DNA of 64,000 bases. Source: Sparassis latifolia. Lineage: Eukaryota > Basidiomycota > Agaricomycetes > Polyporales > Sparassidaceae. The notes beneath the pieces are model-generated. The model was given only the letters and a program-made list of their open reading frames with translations. It was not told the origin of the DNA and did no database searches. Position numbers and translations under genes: made by a program. Location: contig CM031560.1 of assembly GCA_018466975.1 (NCBI GenBank), positions 2,294,001-2,358,000 of the forward strand. Reading direction: 5' to 3'. Each line of letters begins with the position of its first letter. The first letter of the stretch is position 1. Below, piece after piece: positions 23,797 through 36,900 of this stretch.

Positions 23797-26047
23797 ATGG
23801 ACAAGCTGTGGGCATTCCTGCGCAGCCGCGCCGTTGGTCTCGTCCCGCGTCGTGAAAGGTCCGTCGACCGCAGCACGCTCATCGCTGCTCTCCGAAGCCT
23901 CACGTGGATGCAATGGGCCCAATTCGTAGTTGGGTGCGCCAATTTGATTACCCCACCCCCGCGTCGTCCCCGCACGCTCTGATTCCCACCCCGCAGATGG
24001 CTCGCATGGACCTGCGATGCGTTCGACTTCTTCAGTGTATCCCTCAGCGTGAGCAATCTCGCGAAACAGTTTGACAGGACTCCTCATCGCATTGTAAGTC
24101 TGGTGGCTGAGGTCCCGCGCGTGCCGGAAGCTGATCGTGTTTCGATCTTTAGACGACGTCCATTACGCTCACCCTGCTATTCCGTTCTGTGGGCGCTGTG
24201 AGTGCACTCAAGCAGTTCTTGCAGTCGTAAACTAACGCAGACTACTGCAGGTCATCTTTGGTATCCTGTCTGACCGTTTCGGACGCAAATGGCCCCTGGT
24301 CGTGAACCTGCTCATCGCAGCTGCCTTCGAGCTCGGCTCGGGCTTCGTCCAGACCTTCCGCCAATTCCTCGCAGTGCGCTCCCTCTTTGGTGTCGCCATG
24401 GGCGGCATCTGGGGGCTTTCCGTTTCCACCGCACTCGAAAATCTGCCAGTGGAGGTGCGTGGGCTCGCAAGCGGCTTCCTCCAGGAGGGGTATGCGGTTG
24501 GCTACCTTCTTGCGGCTGTCGTGAACCTCAGGCTCGTTCCCGAGGTGCACGCGGGTTGGCGTAGCTTGTTCTGGACGGGCGCGGGCATATCGGTGTTTAC
24601 TGCATTCCTTCGCATGCTTCTCCCCGAGAGCGAGTATTTCTTGCGCGCCAAGGCCGACGAGCTCGCCCAAGGACACACCACAAAGAACAAGACAAAGGTC
24701 TTCATCAAGTCCACGGGACAGATGCTCAAGCGCCACTGGGTGTTGTGTTGTTATGCCATTATAATGATGACCGGTGAGTCCCTCTTGTTTCGATCTGTGT
24801 GCTAAAGTATTGAATACTGATGCGATCGCTTGTCTGCAGGATTCAACTTCCTCTCTCATGGTTCTCAAGTATGGTGCAACTCTAACTCTGACGGCGTTTG
24901 TGCTGATGTTTTCACCAGGATTTATACCCCACGTACCTCACGACTGTAAAACACTTCAGCCAGCACGATGCTACTATAGCTACCATTATCGGAAACTGCG
25001 TGAGTGTCGAACGTAAAAATGCAATGTTCGTGTTATCTGACTGGCCATCTAATAGGGCGCTGTTGCGTAAGGGTGTCTTTCCCCTCGTCCATGTCAGCCT
25101 AATCTGAATTTCTTACCAGCGGAGGTGTAATCGCCGGTTGGATGAGTCAATACATCGGCCGTAGGCTGACCATCATGTCAGTAGCCACGCACTCACCTCT
25201 TCCATCTCGCTCCTCACCTCTTTCACTCCAGCTTCTTCACGGTGCTCATTGGAGGTACAACCATTCCTTGCGCACGATCGAGTGACAGGCTCTGACTGAA
25301 TCTGACCTGTAGCATTCATCCCGCTCTGGATCCTCCCAAAACATTCGGGGCGCTCTCCGCCGGCGCGTTCTTTCTCCAAGTCGGCGTGCAGGGCGCATGG
25401 GGCGTGGTCAGTACCTTCATCCTCCGTCTCAGTGTGCACACTTTGAAGGAGGCGCTGACGTCGTGCATCCCTCCAGGTCCCCATCCAGCTGTCAGAGTTG
25501 TCGCCACCAGCCTTCCGCGCAACTTTCCCGGGCGTGGCGTACCAGATCGGCAATGTGAGTGGACCCTTCATCCCCCAAGCTTTCAGAGCATATCTCACCG
25601 AGATCTGACAATGTGAATCAGATGGTTTCCTCCGCCTCAGCGCAGATTGAGTCCAGTGAGTACCGTGTTCCAGAACGGATTATAGACGCATACTGACGAA
25701 CGAACGTCACAGCGAACTCGAATATCGCGACCGTGCAGGGCATCCTCGTCGGCACCGTCGCGGCTTTCGTCGTCTTCTGGACGATCATCGGGCCCGAGTG
25801 CGTATTTTTTCTACATTTTCGAAGACGGACCGTCTGATACTGACAGGCCCGCAGGAACCACGGCTCGCACTTTGAGAAGTACAAGGCGGCGTTCGAGGAG
25901 GGTGCCGGGGAGGACAAGGAGATGGAGGTGGGCACGGAGGTGCCCCCAGCAGGCGGAGACAGCGGCTCCATCACCGAGTACCGCTCGCGCCCCACGAGCG
26001 TGCAGATCGACGACGAGAAGAAGGAAGGCAGTGTGGATGTCGTATAG
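23797..26047 (+). CDS. Jen1-type monocarboxylate transporter (MFS, SHS family), with a frame break
   Basis: Exons: 23797..23933, 23997..24093, 24153..24197, 24251..24773, 24840..24868, 24919..24999, 25056..25066 (11 nt), 25120..25176, 25232..25254 (23 nt), 25313..25406, 25477..25554, 25622..25655, 25713..25797, 25855..26047; about 495 residues. This is a 12-helix plasma-membrane proton/lactate-pyruvate symporter type. Signatures: SITLTLLFRSVGAVIFGILS, SDRFGRKWPL (loop 2-3), GVAMGGIWGLSVSTALENLP, EGYAVGYLLAAVVNL and FRATFPGVAYQIGN. All splice phases agree except inside exon 25313..25406, where AFIPLWILP is followed by TFGALSAGAFF in the next frame. One base is missing around the AAAA at 25338-25341. 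Either a consensus error or a null allele. The C-terminal tail is acidic and cytosolic. In yeast, JEN1 is glucose-repressed. Regulation here is unknown. Confidence 0.85.
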
Positions 26048-29000
26048 CGCCGCGACTGATGTGCGGCGGTTTATGAACCTCCCCTGTAGATACCGGGAGT
26101 GCAGGGCGATGGTTTTCAGCATGTATTGATAGCAATGAATGCTCTGATGGGTTTCTTTTCGCTGTTGTGCCTTTGTTGTGTCGCTGTATATCATACAGTA
26201 TATGGCACACATTAGTCTCCTGTAGGCAGACTACAAAATGATCCCTATGAGTGAGGGAGGGGACATCCGGGTGGTTGAGCGTCGCTCGCGTTCGGACCAA
26301 ATTCATGCACACCCGTTGTCACTTCCGACCAACTCGAATATCTTGAAATCGCGCAAAGGCTGCATGTCGAGCTATCTACACTGCAACAGTTTCCGTTCTA
26401 CGGGGAGCCTGAGGCATGAGGGCTCCCGGCTGAATTTCCAGATGGGCCACAAATCCAATTTTTCAACTTGCATCGATTGTCAATTCTGTTCTCAACACAA
26501 ATGGACCAATTTGGCCCGGTGCGCTCACGATGCGTGAGTCGCTCAAATCCTGCAATTGACCCGGGTCACATATCCCTGGACGGTTTCAGGTGTTTACGAT
26601 GCTGATGTCTCCTTCTGTCCATTTCATAGGTACGCGCGTACGCTATCAGTATTCCCTTGCTGGAGGTTCTTTGCCTACCGATTGCTATCACGGTGACCTT
26701 CATACGGTTTTCCGATAGCAAATATCCTTAAGTCAATGGCGATGGGGACCCTCAGGTATGCACTAATGTCTCCTATGATTGTAACACTGGTGTTTTCTAT
26801 TGCAGACTAATGCACAAGGACGGTGAGTCACATTCCAAAGATAGGGCAGCGTATGTACCCTACACGCAGTAATAACTTGTAACGTGTCCTGAAAATCTGT
26901 TAGGGCTTTCCTCCGTTAACGAAACTAAAGTTGTTTGCAAGACCTTCAGAAATGCCAATGAATTCAAGATGACCTTATCAAAATATTCTTTCCATCTACA
27001 GCATTAAAGGCGAAGCCAGAATATGATTCAAGTGCCATCGGTGCTTCAATACCTTCCCTCAGCAGTATGCATGGTAGATGCGCACAGTCTTGGAGGTGTG
27101 CAGGATCTCTTCGACGACAGGAGTGTCAAAAGCCCAAGATCCGGAGATCCTCAAACTTTTCTGTGAATGTAGCAATATTGCTTCGCTGTCAGGTTGTTGG
27201 TCATGATATTTTATCTAACCGCATCTCCCATCGACCCAACGTATTATTCCCTTACCCTGTTTGCCTTATGAAAGAGCCTCACGTTGCAGACTACTTCGCC
27301 GCATCAATGACACTAGGGCCCTACGTCAGCCTGCTTCTCATGGTCAACTGAAAACAGCGGATTATCTCGTCACAGATCTCAGCCTTTCCTCAAAATCACA
27401 TCCCATCTGGTCTATCAATCTTCCCTCTCTCCTACCTGTCGTTTGCTATAGATACTCCTCCGCTCTCACAGGATGCACCCGACTGGACCGCGCGGCACCA
27501 CAAGATGGGGCACCATATGTAAGAGAAACGGTATGTACCACGGCGGCGGATTCACCAGATTCTCTGGCAATACCCACTTCAGATGGGCCACCTACCGTGC
27601 ATCGAGAACACGATAGTCCTCGGCCACCGCGGTTCGAATTGGCCGATCGAATCCATCGATAATCGATTGATGTTATCGTCTCTCTTAATGTTCAGCACTC
27701 AACGTTCGAGTTGGAAGTACAAACTTTCAAATCTTTCCCGAACACGGCTGCCACAGATCATGCAGTCGAGCATGCACACAATGACAGAAACAAGGGTGCA
27801 GAAACGACTGGATGTTGACATGAGCTCGGAGGTACGATCTTCATATGGGCACCGTTACATCTCCGTGTATGCGCAATCTGCAGGTTCACTTATCCTCCAC
27901 ATGCAACTGTTTGACCCTGGAGAACATTCTTCACTGCGATTCACCGATGAATGTCACGGACAAACATACGGTACGTTTCCATATGTAAGCATATAAGCAA
28001 CAACCCTTTACAGAATTGTTGTACGGAGAGGCCTTTCCTCGCCTCCGTGAGATCTGAGCCATGCACTTCGCCTTCGACCAGGCAAGGTACACCAGAGGCT
28101 CGATCGCTTTGTGATTTCATTCTTACGTCCCAACTTCGTCCGACGAGAGGAAAAGCAGCAGGACGTCATGATACCTCTATCGCAGGTGAGACATCATTCA
28201 GTCAGTTCTGTTCAGATCCCTAATCAGGTTGAATGGTATTCTCAATAGAAATCAAGCGTGTATCTTATGATATGCTTCGAAACGCGTCCCTTGCTGGCAT
28301 GCTATGAGGCAACGAAATCAAGAATCGTTCCGTTGCCTCATAGCAGACTAGGAAGGTAGTCGTGCGTAGGTTGTTATAACACCAGCATGAACCCACGAAG
28401 GTGAGAACCGCAAGTGCCAAGTATAGTTGACTAGCACATCTTCTATGTTCACGAGTGTGATCACAGATGTCTTGGGTCATTTCTCTCGTTAAGGAACATT
28501 AGATGGGACAAACCTAATGTATGCTTCTATTAGTTGGTACTGCCAGACCGTAATCCTAATCAGAGTGACCTACAGCTTTCTCCTGGCCCAATTTAGGACA
28601 ACGCCACTCTATATAATCAGGTATCCAGTGAGTTGACCTCACCGGAGCAATCGCGTTAAAAAGGTTAGTCCCTTTGAGGCTTGCCGGCACATGAGGCATA
28701 AATTCAGGCTGAAGACCTGTTCAATATAGCAAATGACACAGAAGTGTTCCGACCTTTGGAATCTGACTCTGCATCTGTTGCTTTTCGGTATCATCGGAGA
28801 ACACTCAATCTAGAAGTTGGTACGACTGATTCACTTTTCCTCTCCAGTCTTCAAAGAAGCTAGGTCGACCGAAGAGCCATCCCTCTAGTACACCATCCAA
28901 TACTGCTCCAGCCTTGCAGAGACACAAACCAGCAGATGATAGATACCCTACGTGCGCGCATCTTCAGCGATCCTCGTTCTCGCTACGCCCCTGACGGGTC

Positions 29001-29355
29001 GACTTCAACCGCGACAACGATCGTAACTGCTCTGCACGTGCACAAGCCTCACACCTGCAGGGTGCAAGCATCCAAGATGAAGCCACTAGGAGGAAGAATA
29101 TGCTGAGCATGAGTTGGATTCCACTCATTAATATCCCCAATAATGACAATGCTGAAAAATCTTGTTCGCAAAACTGTGTTCTTGCACTAACTAGAGCCCT
29201 GCGGACAGAGGAATTCCAGTATGCAACTGGGGTCGGGACGAATAAAACCGAACACAGGTAGTATGTTCTATTATGCAGCACAAGATACAACAGACTATGC
29301 AACTCAAAAACGGATAACCAGTAGGATAGAACGACAGGGGGAAAGTACCCACAAC
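26048..29355. other. 3.3-kb region without a supported gene
   Basis: Between 26.5 and 28.2 kb the plus strand has many donor/acceptor-like pairs (for example GTATGC...TTGCAG at 26756-26806 and GTGAGT...GTTAG at 26823-26902) and coding-like pieces, such as SSVNETKVVCKTFRNANEFK near 26905-26965 and RTVLEVCRISSTTGVSKAQD near 27077-27136. I could not connect them into one frame or a family. From 28.2 to 29.35 kb nothing is convincing. The perfect hairpin at 28300-28345 lies here. Confidence 0.35.
28300..28345. repeat. Perfect 15-bp inverted repeat (hairpin)
   Basis: TGCTATGAGGCAACG at 28300-28314 and its exact reverse complement at 28331-28345, with a 16-base loop. It is in gene-free DNA. It could be a short transposon tip pair, a structured RNA element or a cruciform. 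Confidence 0.7.
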
Positions 29356-32300
29356 CTACCGCTTCGCCCTCTTGATACTCCGCCGCGACCCCTTCCTGTC
29401 TTTCTCCCCGCTTTTCCCGCCCTTCTCTGGAACGTCCTCCACCTTCCGCTTCTGTCCCGCTGCAACAGTGCTCTTCACGCTCACGACGGTCGACTTGCCC
29501 GCCGCACCGCCTGTAAGCTTGGCCACCTGCGCCTCCGCCATACTCCAGTTCGCCGACGCGTCGTCAATCGCGTACCTGTCACGAAAGGGACGCCCTATGA
29601 GCCATGAGAGTGCCAAATACCCTGAGCAGCCACGCAGAGCAGAAGGGAGATGAGGACGACAGTGAACACTCACTTGCTCAGGTCCAGTGAGTCGATCATC
29701 TCCCGCTGCTTCTCGCGGAGAGCGCGCGTCGCCTCGTCGCCCGCCTCCGCGAGCTCGTCCTCGAGGCTCGTCTCCACGGGCTTCCAGCTCGTCTGTGTGC
29801 CATCCACAGCGATGCGCGATACCGCTGGTGGCTCCTCGGGAATATCGGCGCTGATCGCCGTTTTCTGGATGTCGAGCAGGCGCTTCGTGATCTTCTTGAT
29901 GACCTTGACGAACAGCGCGAGCGCTTGCGAAACCGGGAGCTGCAGCTCAGTCTGCGACAGGGAATCCCGTGAGGAAGAGACATGGCCCGGCGGGTGAATA
30001 ATACTGACCTCGACTTCCTCTATCGTTTTTCGCTGGAGACCGAGCGCGAGAAGAATCGAGCTCTGCACAGCGCTGAGATGCACCCCTTCGCCCACCCGTT
30101 TCTCAAAATATAACGAAGCAACCGTGGGTAGCAGGTCCATGATGACATGATAGTCCAACATGTTGTTGGCGTACGACTCTAGACGTTTTAGATCGAAGGG
30201 GGACAATAAAAATGACATCTCGGACGAGGCCAGCTCTAGCAGAAACATGTAAACATTGCACGATATATCTAAGGGGAACGTGGACCTACCTCTCGCCGGG
30301 TCGGCGTCCAGTTTTTTCAGACCGTTTTTTGCAGCCTCGAGGATACTCAACGCCGTGACACTGCCGAACTCCCGGAACTTGAAGGACAGCAGTGACAGGA
30401 AGCGCCGGCGGAAGTCTTTTGCAAACTCCCCCATCCACTCCAGCTCACTCTCTACAGACGAGTTCAAGCCTCGGACCATCACGCACGTGTGCTCACCCGT
30501 CAGGTCACTCGTCGTCTGCCGGATGTACAAGGGAATATAACCTGCCCTCTTCCAGAACCTACAACGGGATCAGCACGGAAGGACATGCTGTGAACGTGCC
30601 GGCGATGCCGTACCTCAGAAGCTGCGGTGTCAGTCCGTACGAAACACCGAGGTAATCGAGCGTCTCCGGCTTACGCTCCGTGAGCCGCTGCAGCAGTGGT
30701 GGCATCGCCGTGGCTGCGCGGATCGTCGGCTTATCTGTGAGCAGCGATGTCGACTGCGGCGATACGAGACTGTCACGACGCATCCTTGCTGATACAACGC
30801 GCGGTCACGTACCTCGTCAATAGTGGCAGGATCAGGATAAGCGGGCTCCGGCTTTGACACCTCGTCCAAGTTGAAGTATTCTCCACTGTAGAAGGAATTC
30901 AAAGCCTGCAGCGCACGCGCCCCATACCCCATCTGTCGCCTCCACAGTCAGCGGACACATCAGAGGATTACCGTCAGGAAGATGAACCCACGTTCGCATA
31001 GTCCGGATGTGTCGCAATGCGCACCACGCGTGCGCCAGAAAGCAGTGCGAATTTGTTCTCCTGGAACTGCTGCGAGATTAGCCAGGGAATCATGTCGCCG
31101 CCTGCACGAAAACCGCGGTTCAAGCCATCCATAATTGCCTGCTTGCTGATGTTCCCCTCGAGCGCCACCTGGAGTACGACAAGCGGCTCTGGGAGAGTAC
31201 TTTCGTCGTCCTTGATGGGCGGGAGAAGTACAAACAGGTGGTGCGCGGGCGCGTCCGAGAGTAGTTGTAGGTCATTCGGCTGGTTCTTGTAGTGACTCGC
31301 GACATACAGCGCCATCATGCGCTGCAGGAACACCTCAGACGCGGGGTGATAGCTGAACAACGTGTCTCGCGAGACGTAGAACAGCTCGCACTGTGCGGGG
31401 TGCGGGCAGCTGTGCGCGCTCGAGCGCGGCACGACCGTCGCGTCGAGGCAGAGAAGGCTGTTGAGCCACTTCTCGACGGTGTCCCCGGCCGCATATCGAA
31501 TCGGCGTCTCGAGCTTGATCTCGCGCAGTGTACGCGCTTTCGGCGGTGCCTTGACGATTGGCTTCTTGGAGCTCGAGCTTGCCGCTGCATCGTCTTCGCC
31601 CGCGGCGGTGTCTTTGGTAAGCGAGGGGCGGGTGCTCTCACGGAGCTGCTGGATGAGCTTGAGCGAGAGTGATCGGCCGGTGCCTTCGTACCCATTAATA
31701 GTAGAGGCCATGAAGACAAGGTATGGTCCGATGAGATTGCGCACAAGAGGCAGCGGGATCGCAGCAGCTTCATCAATGATAACAAGCTCTGCCTGACCTA
31801 GAACGTGCGCATCTTGAGGTTGGATGTACTGCGTTAATCCGTCAGCTCCTCGTGCGGGAGAGGCGGAGGCAAGGACGAACCTGAATGGTCTGTCGATGTT
31901 GCCGGAAGATGTTGACGCGCACGATAGCTTTGTTGAAATCAGGATTCGTGCTCTGTGCAATATCGTAATCGAGATGTTCCTCGTACCCGAGCACGTCCAT
32001 ACCCTTGAAGACGAACTCGAACAAGGTCTTCAAGTTTTCGGGACTGGGACTGGTCACGAAGATGTTCGAATAGCCGTGCGCGAGCGCTGCAGCAATTGCC
32101 AAGCCCAGAGCCGCCGACTTACCTCGCCCCCGAGCAGCGGTCAGCGTCACCGTGGACGATAGTGTCTTCTCTGCGATGGCGTCCACAAAAGTGAGGATCG
32201 CCTGGGCCTGATCCAAAGTCTTCGCCAGCTTGACAAGCTCTCCAACCGGTTCCGTGTCTGCAAGGCTGTCTTTCAAGTCCTTGAGCTCAGACTCTGCCTT

Positions 32301-33184
32301 GCTCTTCCCTCGCGCTTCTTCTAGGGGAACGATGTCCTTCCCTCGGGAGATCGGGAGGACGCTCAATTCATCATCCAAGACAAGACAGTCGTCACATGAG
32401 CCGAGGGAGAGGATAAATCGTTCATTGAAACGGGCGACGACTGTGTCATGTGCAGATGTTCTGTAGCGAGCATGTACGTCCTAGCAGAATAAAAAATTAG
32501 GCGAGTAGAAATTTGGGAAATCTGAGTTCCTCGCCATTGTCATGGTGTACAGCTGCCGTAGTGAGCTCATCGTCTTGAGCAGTAGCACAACGAGCCCACC
32601 GCCCTCGACTGTCTCAATCGTGCGCGCCAGGAGATTGGGTGTGATCGCTTCAAAGTCCTGTAATACGCACATGCCGAACGTCTGACCAAGAATCTTATGC
32701 GATTCCTTGTAATATCTGGGCATATGTCAGCTGAGGTGGGCTAAAAGATACCAGAAAAGCGAGAAACATACGTATAACGAATGTCGGTAACTGTGATGAA
32801 AATTTCGAAGGGGTCCTGATCGTTGGCCTCCCGGGTCCCGCGCTTAACCTCTCTCCTGATCTTGGCCTCCCGCTTTTTCCTGTGGCTACGGTACAGGATT
32901 AGGGTAGGAATGGGGCAGCTTTGGACATGATCACTTACCTCGTGAACCCAAGTTCTTTCTTGTAGCACCATAGCACCGATGGCCGAGCAGACACTCGGGC
33001 TTGTGATAGCAAGAAGTGCAGATTGACGACCTGAAAGGCTAAGTGTTCCACTCGCCTTCTATAGCGTCAAAAGACATACCTGATCCCTGCCTTTGTCCCC
33101 GACAAGCACGACGAAAGAACGATGATTTTTCTTCACATTGTTATTAATGAGAATAGGAAGACGAGGATCGAGTTGCTTGCGCAT
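29356..33184 (-). CDS. RNA cytidine acetyltransferase (NAT10/Kre33)
   Basis: Model: complement(join(29356..29575, 29674..29951, 30009..30235, 30290..30558, 30614..30753, 30813..30932, 30992..31828, 31881..32480, 32535..32715, 32772..32885, 32939..33030, 33080..33184)), 1060 residues, close to yeast Kre33. The enzyme makes N4-acetylcytidine in 18S rRNA and some tRNAs in the nucleolus, using acetyl-CoA and ATP. Seen: the start RKQLDPRLPILINNNVKKNH; a Walker A loop in TAARGRGKSAALG near residue 283; LVIIDEAAAIPLPLVRNLIG (Walker B side); the GNAT part with RVVRIATHPDYANMGYGARA; and LDYLGVSYGLTPQLLRFWKR. The C-terminus is Lys/Arg-rich (SIKRAKR), a likely nucleolar signal. Intron 32481..32534 has a GC donor (GCGAGG). 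The acceptor at 30754 was preferred over 30766 because only it keeps phase 0. Intact. Confidence 0.95.
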
Positions 33185-33944
33185 AGTGGGGCAGAAGATT
33201 CAATAATATTCGATCCTTGTACAATCACTGCTTCAGAGCAGGGAAGATGGTGTTCGCCTCTATGCAGCACCAGATAATATCCAGGGTTTCCGTCCAGTTA
33301 GTTCAGATATGCTGGTCAGGATGTGGACCCGTGTGCCGGATGTATATCTATAGCTGCAGCCACACGAGGGAAAACTTTGGAAGGTGCGCCTCGAGCGTCT
33401 ATTTGCCCTTCTTGCTCCTCCACGATCTCACAGCTAGTACTGCCGTTTCGGTAGTAGTTGTATACCGAACGCTGCAGTTCGACGCTACGCACTGGACTTG
33501 GACTTTCCCTCAAACGTGTGAACGTGAACCCAGACTGTCTTCACTGCTGTTGGCGTCTATTCGATTCCTCCGCAGTTTAACAGCGTCAACTTGGGCGGCT
33601 ATACCGAGTGTACTTATAAGTAGGTGGCGCAGTCCTCCGACCCGCATTCTTTTTCTCTCAGTTCACCGTAAGTGCTTTCATACCAACCGGTGAGTTGCGA
33701 TTTGTCGATCATTTTTCGTCACTTGAGCAGGGAAGGTTGGCCATGGTCGGGTCGTTGTTGGCAGTGGCGTTGGGAGAGTGCGCTGGAAGGAGCAGCAGAT
33801 CATTGGTCTTACTCGTTCCGATCTGCTGTCTCCCTGCTCGTTCTTTCCTCGTCTTGAATCATCGATGTGGAGTATCTAGGGTATTGACTCTAGATCCCCT
33901 TCATCGCTCTCAGCACTGTCATCAAACCAAGTTTCCTATCTGCC
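33185..33944. promoter_or_regulatory. Shared divergent promoter region, NAT10/Kre33 and Dicer
   Basis: 760 bases separate the two start codons, which point away from each other. The region has no convincing coding sequence of its own. I did not identify defined factor sites, so its regulatory role is by position. Confidence 0.5.
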
Positions 33945-36900
33945 ATGGCCGACAACGAAAACATCGAGGATGAGGCCACCGCCACTGTCCACACCCGTGG
34001 TTATCAGCAAGAAATGCTGGAGGAGTCCCTGCGCAACAACATCGTGATAGCGCTCGATACTGGCGCAGGCAAGACGCACATCGCCGTGTTGAGAATGAAG
34101 CTCGAAGCGGAACGCGAGACTAGGAAGGTAATAACGTCTTTGACCTGTCTATTGGTGCTGCAATAACGCATTATGCAGTTATCCTGGTTCCTCGCTCCTA
34201 CAGTCGCTTTGGTCGAACAGCAACGCGACGTCATCGCCTCTGCCATTCCGGTGTCTGTAGGCATCATTTCGGGCGAGGCGGAACCCGATCAATGGACGGA
34301 CTATGCGCTGTGGCGCAATATCCTCGACACCCATCGCATCATGGTAACGACCCCGCAGCCTTTATATGATGCGTTAACACATGTTAGAGTTCTGCTCGTA
34401 TTTGCACGACTACATCTGACGTTGCTAAACACCTCCACAGGGTTACATTGACCTCGGGAGAGATATTGGACTACTCGTGTTCGACGAGGCCCATCATGCT
34501 GTTCGCAAACATCCATATAACATGATCATGAAGCAGTTCTACTTCAAACTTCCACGACGCGGAAGTGATGACGACTCTGTCAATAGAGTACGGCCCCAGA
34601 TTTTGGGTCTAACAGCAAGTCCAATCTATGGCGGAAACGTGGACAAAGCATTCTCGTGAGATCTCAGTATTGCCCTCTACGTCAGAAACTCAATCTCGAT
34701 TACAGTGATCTCGAACAGAACTTGGACTGCGTTATTAGATCTTCTCGCCTCAATCGCGACGAATTGGCCAACCACGTTCACAGGCCTGTCTTCAACCACG
34801 TGCTATATTCGTCACCTACGTATGGCTGGGGTGATTTGCCTTCGCGCAATGTTCGTGCCTTAAAGTCGGTCCTCAGCCGAATGAACATCGAGAACGACCC
34901 CTACGTGAAGAGTCTCCATTCCCGACTCGAAAAGCTACAGCCAGGCCCTGAGCGCAACAGCGTGGACCAGAAGCTTTCCAAGACACTGAGCAAGGAAGAC
35001 ACATTTACGCACAGAGGCCTCAGGGACTTCGAGAGAGCTGCCGAAGAGATTTGTATGGAATTAGGAATTTGGGCTGCGGATTGGTATGTCGCCAAAGTCG
35101 TCGAGGTGGCCAAGGTGGCTGCGAATCCACACAATAACTACATGTCCGCATGGCAAGAGAAGGAGAAGGCTTACCTCCTCAGTGCTCTGGTTCAGGTGCA
35201 GCTGGAGATCGTCACATCGCAGCCAGATGATATCCGTGCCGCCTGTTCGCCCAAGGTGCTCTCCCTGGTGCAATGCCTGCTAGCGGAAGAGGCGAACTTC
35301 CAATCTTTCGACGAGTCGTACAGCGGCCTTATTTTCGTCACGCGCCGCGATTCGGTCCTTGCCTTGGCTGAGATACTGTCTCGACTCCCCGAGATCTCGG
35401 AGAAGTTCCAGATAGGTTGCCTCCTGGGTAGTTCAACGAGCTCCAGACGTCACGCGTTTCTCGACATCACCCGACATATGCTCAAGAACTCGCAATCGGA
35501 GACGCTACGCGACTTCAAGATTGGGGATAAGAACCTAATCGTGTCAACTTCCGTCGCAGAGGAGGGGATCGACATTCAGGCCTGCGGCAGCGTGATACGC
35601 TTCGATCCACCGCCTAATGTTGTAGCATGGGCACAGAGCAGGGGCAGAGCCCGACGACGACGAAGCAGCTTCATCATGATGTTCGAGAATGATGGCGGGC
35701 ACCGACCCCTCGTGCAGCAATGGGAACAAACAGAATTGCGCATGCAGGCGTTGTATCTCGAAGAACGCGCAGCTCTGCAAGCACAACCCAATGATGACGA
35801 CGACGACGACGATGAAACAGACGATGTCGCGTACTGGGTCGAGTCCACAGGGTGAGTCGTTCAAAAGCATTACGCAGTGTAACTGAAGTGACCAATACTT
35901 CGGAGTGCATAGTGCTATTCTCACTCTACATTCGGCTACTAGTCATTTGAACCACTTCTGTGCTGTCCTCCCCAATGCTGGCTACGGTGGTCACGATGCT
36001 GTATTTGATCTCGATCCTCCTGACTTCCCGGAAGGATGGCATCTCAATCAGACTCAGCTGCCCCCCTACGAAGGACCGTGGGGTGCAACGGTTACTCTAC
36101 CGCGGTCTGTTCCCGCGAGGTGCGCTCAGATTGTGTATCTATCTCGATGAAGAGAGCTAATCTGTGATCAGTCTCCGCACGTTCTCCTCCGTGCGCGTCT
36201 ATCGGAGCAAACGATCCGCCCTGAGGCATGTGGCGTTCAACGCATATGTGGAGCTCCACAAAGCTGGCCTTCTCAATGACAATCTTCTGCCTCTCACAAG
36301 CGCGATAGAAGAAGACAAAGGCGAAGAAGTCAAGAAACTCCTAGAGGAAGTAGAGAAACGAGCAAGCACCGAGAAGGTCGCCATACAGATGGATCCATGG
36401 CTATCTCCGGCAAAGGACGATGATGCATGGTTTTGCAGCAGGCTGACCATCGACGGCTTGCCCGAGCTTTATATGCTCACCCACAAGCCGATGCCCTTCC
36501 TTCATGATCACGAGTTCCCATTCCTCTTTGTACCAGGCAAGGAGCCTCTGCGCATATCCGTTAAGTACCAGAAAGGATTCCCCATAAATGCCACCTTTGT
36601 CGAGCGCGCTCGCCGATATACTCGCCAGATCTTTGCTATATTGTGCAGCCAACGCATGGACCCAGAAGATACCTCCTTCACATACCTCTTTCTTCCAATC
36701 GTGTTGTCGGAGCAGGAAAAATGCTGGAACGAGCGGCGGAAGTGGATGCAGGATCGCATGTCCGCTGTGTCAGAACTATGTATTTTCGAATCTGCTGAAC
36801 GCGCAAATGCTGACACCCTAGGCAAGCGGTTCTCTAGGCCGAATGACCTCACTTTGATACGGTCTGGCGAGAAGTTTAACAAGCTCTTGCGTTTCATCGA

